Positions 63,114 to 64,000 of a DNA stretch of 64,000 bases are shown here, in pieces; the stretch's first letter is position 1, and every line of letters starts with the position of its first letter. The stretch lies in contig JAEOTA010000022.1 in the NCBI GenBank assembly GCA_016840085.1, positions 1 through 64,000 of the forward strand. The letters run 5' to 3'. A program made the position numbers and the translations under genes. The notes under the pieces were generated by a model. It saw only the letters and a list, made by a program, of their open reading frames with translations. It was not told the origin of the DNA and ran no database searches. The DNA comes from Promethearchaeota archaeon. Its GTDB lineage: Archaea; Asgardarchaeota; Lokiarchaeia; Sigyniarchaeales; SOKP01.

Positions 63114-64000
63114 TTAAGTGATTTTGAATTTTCTCTTTCTTTTCTCTAACACTACTATGAAAGATATGATACCTACAGTTCCAATTAATAACGTGTAATT
63201 ATATCCCGGAATAAAGGGCTTTTTCCCATCAATTTCCTCTTCCACTTCATATTCGTCAAAATAGACCGTAAGTGTCGGATCATGGCGTAACCGTTCTCCG
63301 CTCCATACAGGATAATTTTGCGTCTCTAATCTGAATAGACTATCAGCTATGTTAAATGAAGGGTCTTGTTTGACAATATCTACCAATGTAAAAATAGAAT
63401 TTATAAAAGGTTGTTCATGGTACGAAGACGAGTCCATATACCACATTACCATTGGATGAATGCTTCCGCCTTCAGATTCAAGAACTGTATTTTTATCTGA
63501 TATTGGAAAGTCATAAAGTGTATAATTCTTCTTGTCCGGTCCGCCCATGTTAATTGTTGCAACCAGGGTATCATTTGACTCAAAATCAAAAGTGCTACAA
63601 GGTAGGCTTAATGCTTTAGTGTCAATTTCATCAATATCAAAGGTAGACAGAAAATAATTATATTGAGGCATTACTAATCCATACCCTTGAGATGCGTCAT
63701 ATAAGCTAGCGTTAGTAATTTTTCCAAGTTCCCAAGTAACATCCAAATCTGTTTGATTTTCTCCTACATTATAATCATATTCGAAAGAATAATCAAAAGG
63801 ACAGGAATGAATATATGATGAGTTCCCTTCCGTTCTAAAGAGACCTAATGAATACATTAGCCCTACATCTGTAGGATACCCCGGATATGTTATTCCCCAA
63901 GTTACATTAGCATCTGTAGTGTCTGTAGGAGGAGTGAATTGAATAGTGGAGGCGATTTCACTTACAGATTTATCTATGGGATACAACCAATGTCCCGACC
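63114..64000 (-). CDS. Large cell-surface protein, C-terminal part (runs off the window)
   Basis: The frame stays open past 63986 to the window end (HWLYPIDKS), so the start lies beyond the window. What is visible is about 295 residues of extracellular, beta-rich, Asp/Asn/Thr-rich sequence, then a single membrane anchor (YTLLIGTVGIISFIVVL) and a short basic tail (EKRKRKFKIT), the usual end of archaeal surface proteins sitting in the membrane. Function unknown. Probably in one operon with the membrane protein downstream. Confidence 0.8.
   Translation of the reverse strand, partial: SGHWLYPIDKSVSEIASTIQFTPPTDTTDANVTWGITYPGYPTDVGLMYSLGLFRTEGNSSYIHSCPFDYSFEYDYNVGENQTDLDVTWELGKITNASLYDASQGYGLVMPQYNYFLSTFDIDEIDTKALSLPCSTFDFESNDTLVATINMGGPDKKNYTLYDFPISDKNTVLESEGGSIHPMVMWYMDSSSYHEQPFINSIFTLVDIVKQDPSFNIADSLFRLETQNYPVWSGERLRHDPTLTVYFDEYEVEEEIDGKKPFIPGYNYTLLIGTVGIISFIVVLEKRKRKFKIT

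Noticed and set aside
1..64000. CRISPR array
   Set aside because: No set of regularly spaced identical 25-40 base repeats was seen, and no cas genes.
1..64000. tRNA or rRNA genes
   Set aside because: No T-arm consensus (GGTTCGAATCC-like) with a matching acceptor stem was noticed; the TTCGAATC near 61381 belongs to the histone palindrome. A covariance-model search would be decisive.

Overview
The window looks like a piece of an Asgard archaeal chromosome, most likely Lokiarchaeia/Promethearchaeota. The evidence is a Ras/Arf-like small GTPase, an archaeal histone with a lysine-rich N-terminal tail, archaeal-type uS13-uS4-uS11 ribosomal genes, a TrmB regulator, CofC (coenzyme F420 synthesis), and HdrA and MvhD/VhuD genes with in-frame TGA codons exactly where relatives have cysteine (selenocysteine, known from Lokiarchaeota and methanogens). 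The DNA is very AT-rich except for the IS element and the ribosomal genes.

Layout. 1-1.9 kb: end of an FAD oxidoreductase, an isoprenylcysteine-methyltransferase-like membrane protein and a RidA protein. About 2-43.9 kb: a long accessory/defence island full of gene remnants. It holds two paralogous HEPN-like proteins (3.3 and 23.6 kb); a 584-residue protein of unknown function; an XRE/ImmA-DUF4411(PIN) pair; a three-gene cassette flanked by ~210-bp imperfect direct repeats (OLD-TOPRIM nuclease, zinc-ribbon/HEPN/TPR protein, membrane-anchored HerA-like ATPase with a frameshift on A9); a TPR protein with a possible C-terminal cold-shock-like domain; an RNase HIII-AlbA_2 fusion next to a HEPN-NB-ARC-TPR-cold-shock NLR-like protein; an EVE + HEPN pair lodged at the 5' end of hsdM and bracketed by a 122-bp duplication; a complete type I restriction operon (hsdM-hsdS-hsdR-metallopeptidase); a methylase-like protein with degenerate SAM motifs and a HEPN-like tail; an LRR-nitrilase protein; an IS630-type element; and an unknown two-gene unit (544-residue protein, 149-residue zinc protein).

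43.9-64 kb is mostly housekeeping: rps13-rps4-rps11, a small-molecule kinase, an ABC exporter operon, an hdrA-mvhD-frhB-like electron-transfer operon with four predicted selenocysteines and two frhB gene scraps nearby, a methyltransferase, serS with a coiled-coil gene, cofC, a small GTPase, trmB, the histone gene and two membrane proteins.

How it fits together. At least six proteins in the island carry an Rx4-6H HEPN-type RNase motif, each joined to a different sensor or partner (NB-ARC/TPR, zinc ribbon/TPR, methylase-like scaffold, EVE partner). The island therefore reads as a collection of abortive-infection-style RNase systems beside a type I restriction system. The two best candidates for undescribed systems are the repeat-flanked OLD/HEPN/HerA cassette (9.0-16.7 kb) and the RNase HIII-AlbA_2 + HEPN-NLR pair (18.6-23.3 kb). 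In the housekeeping half, HdrA, MvhD and the FrhB-like protein should form a flavin-based electron-transfer complex, and CofC suggests F420 is available as a partner. All assignments come from reading the sequence by eye; no database search was run.
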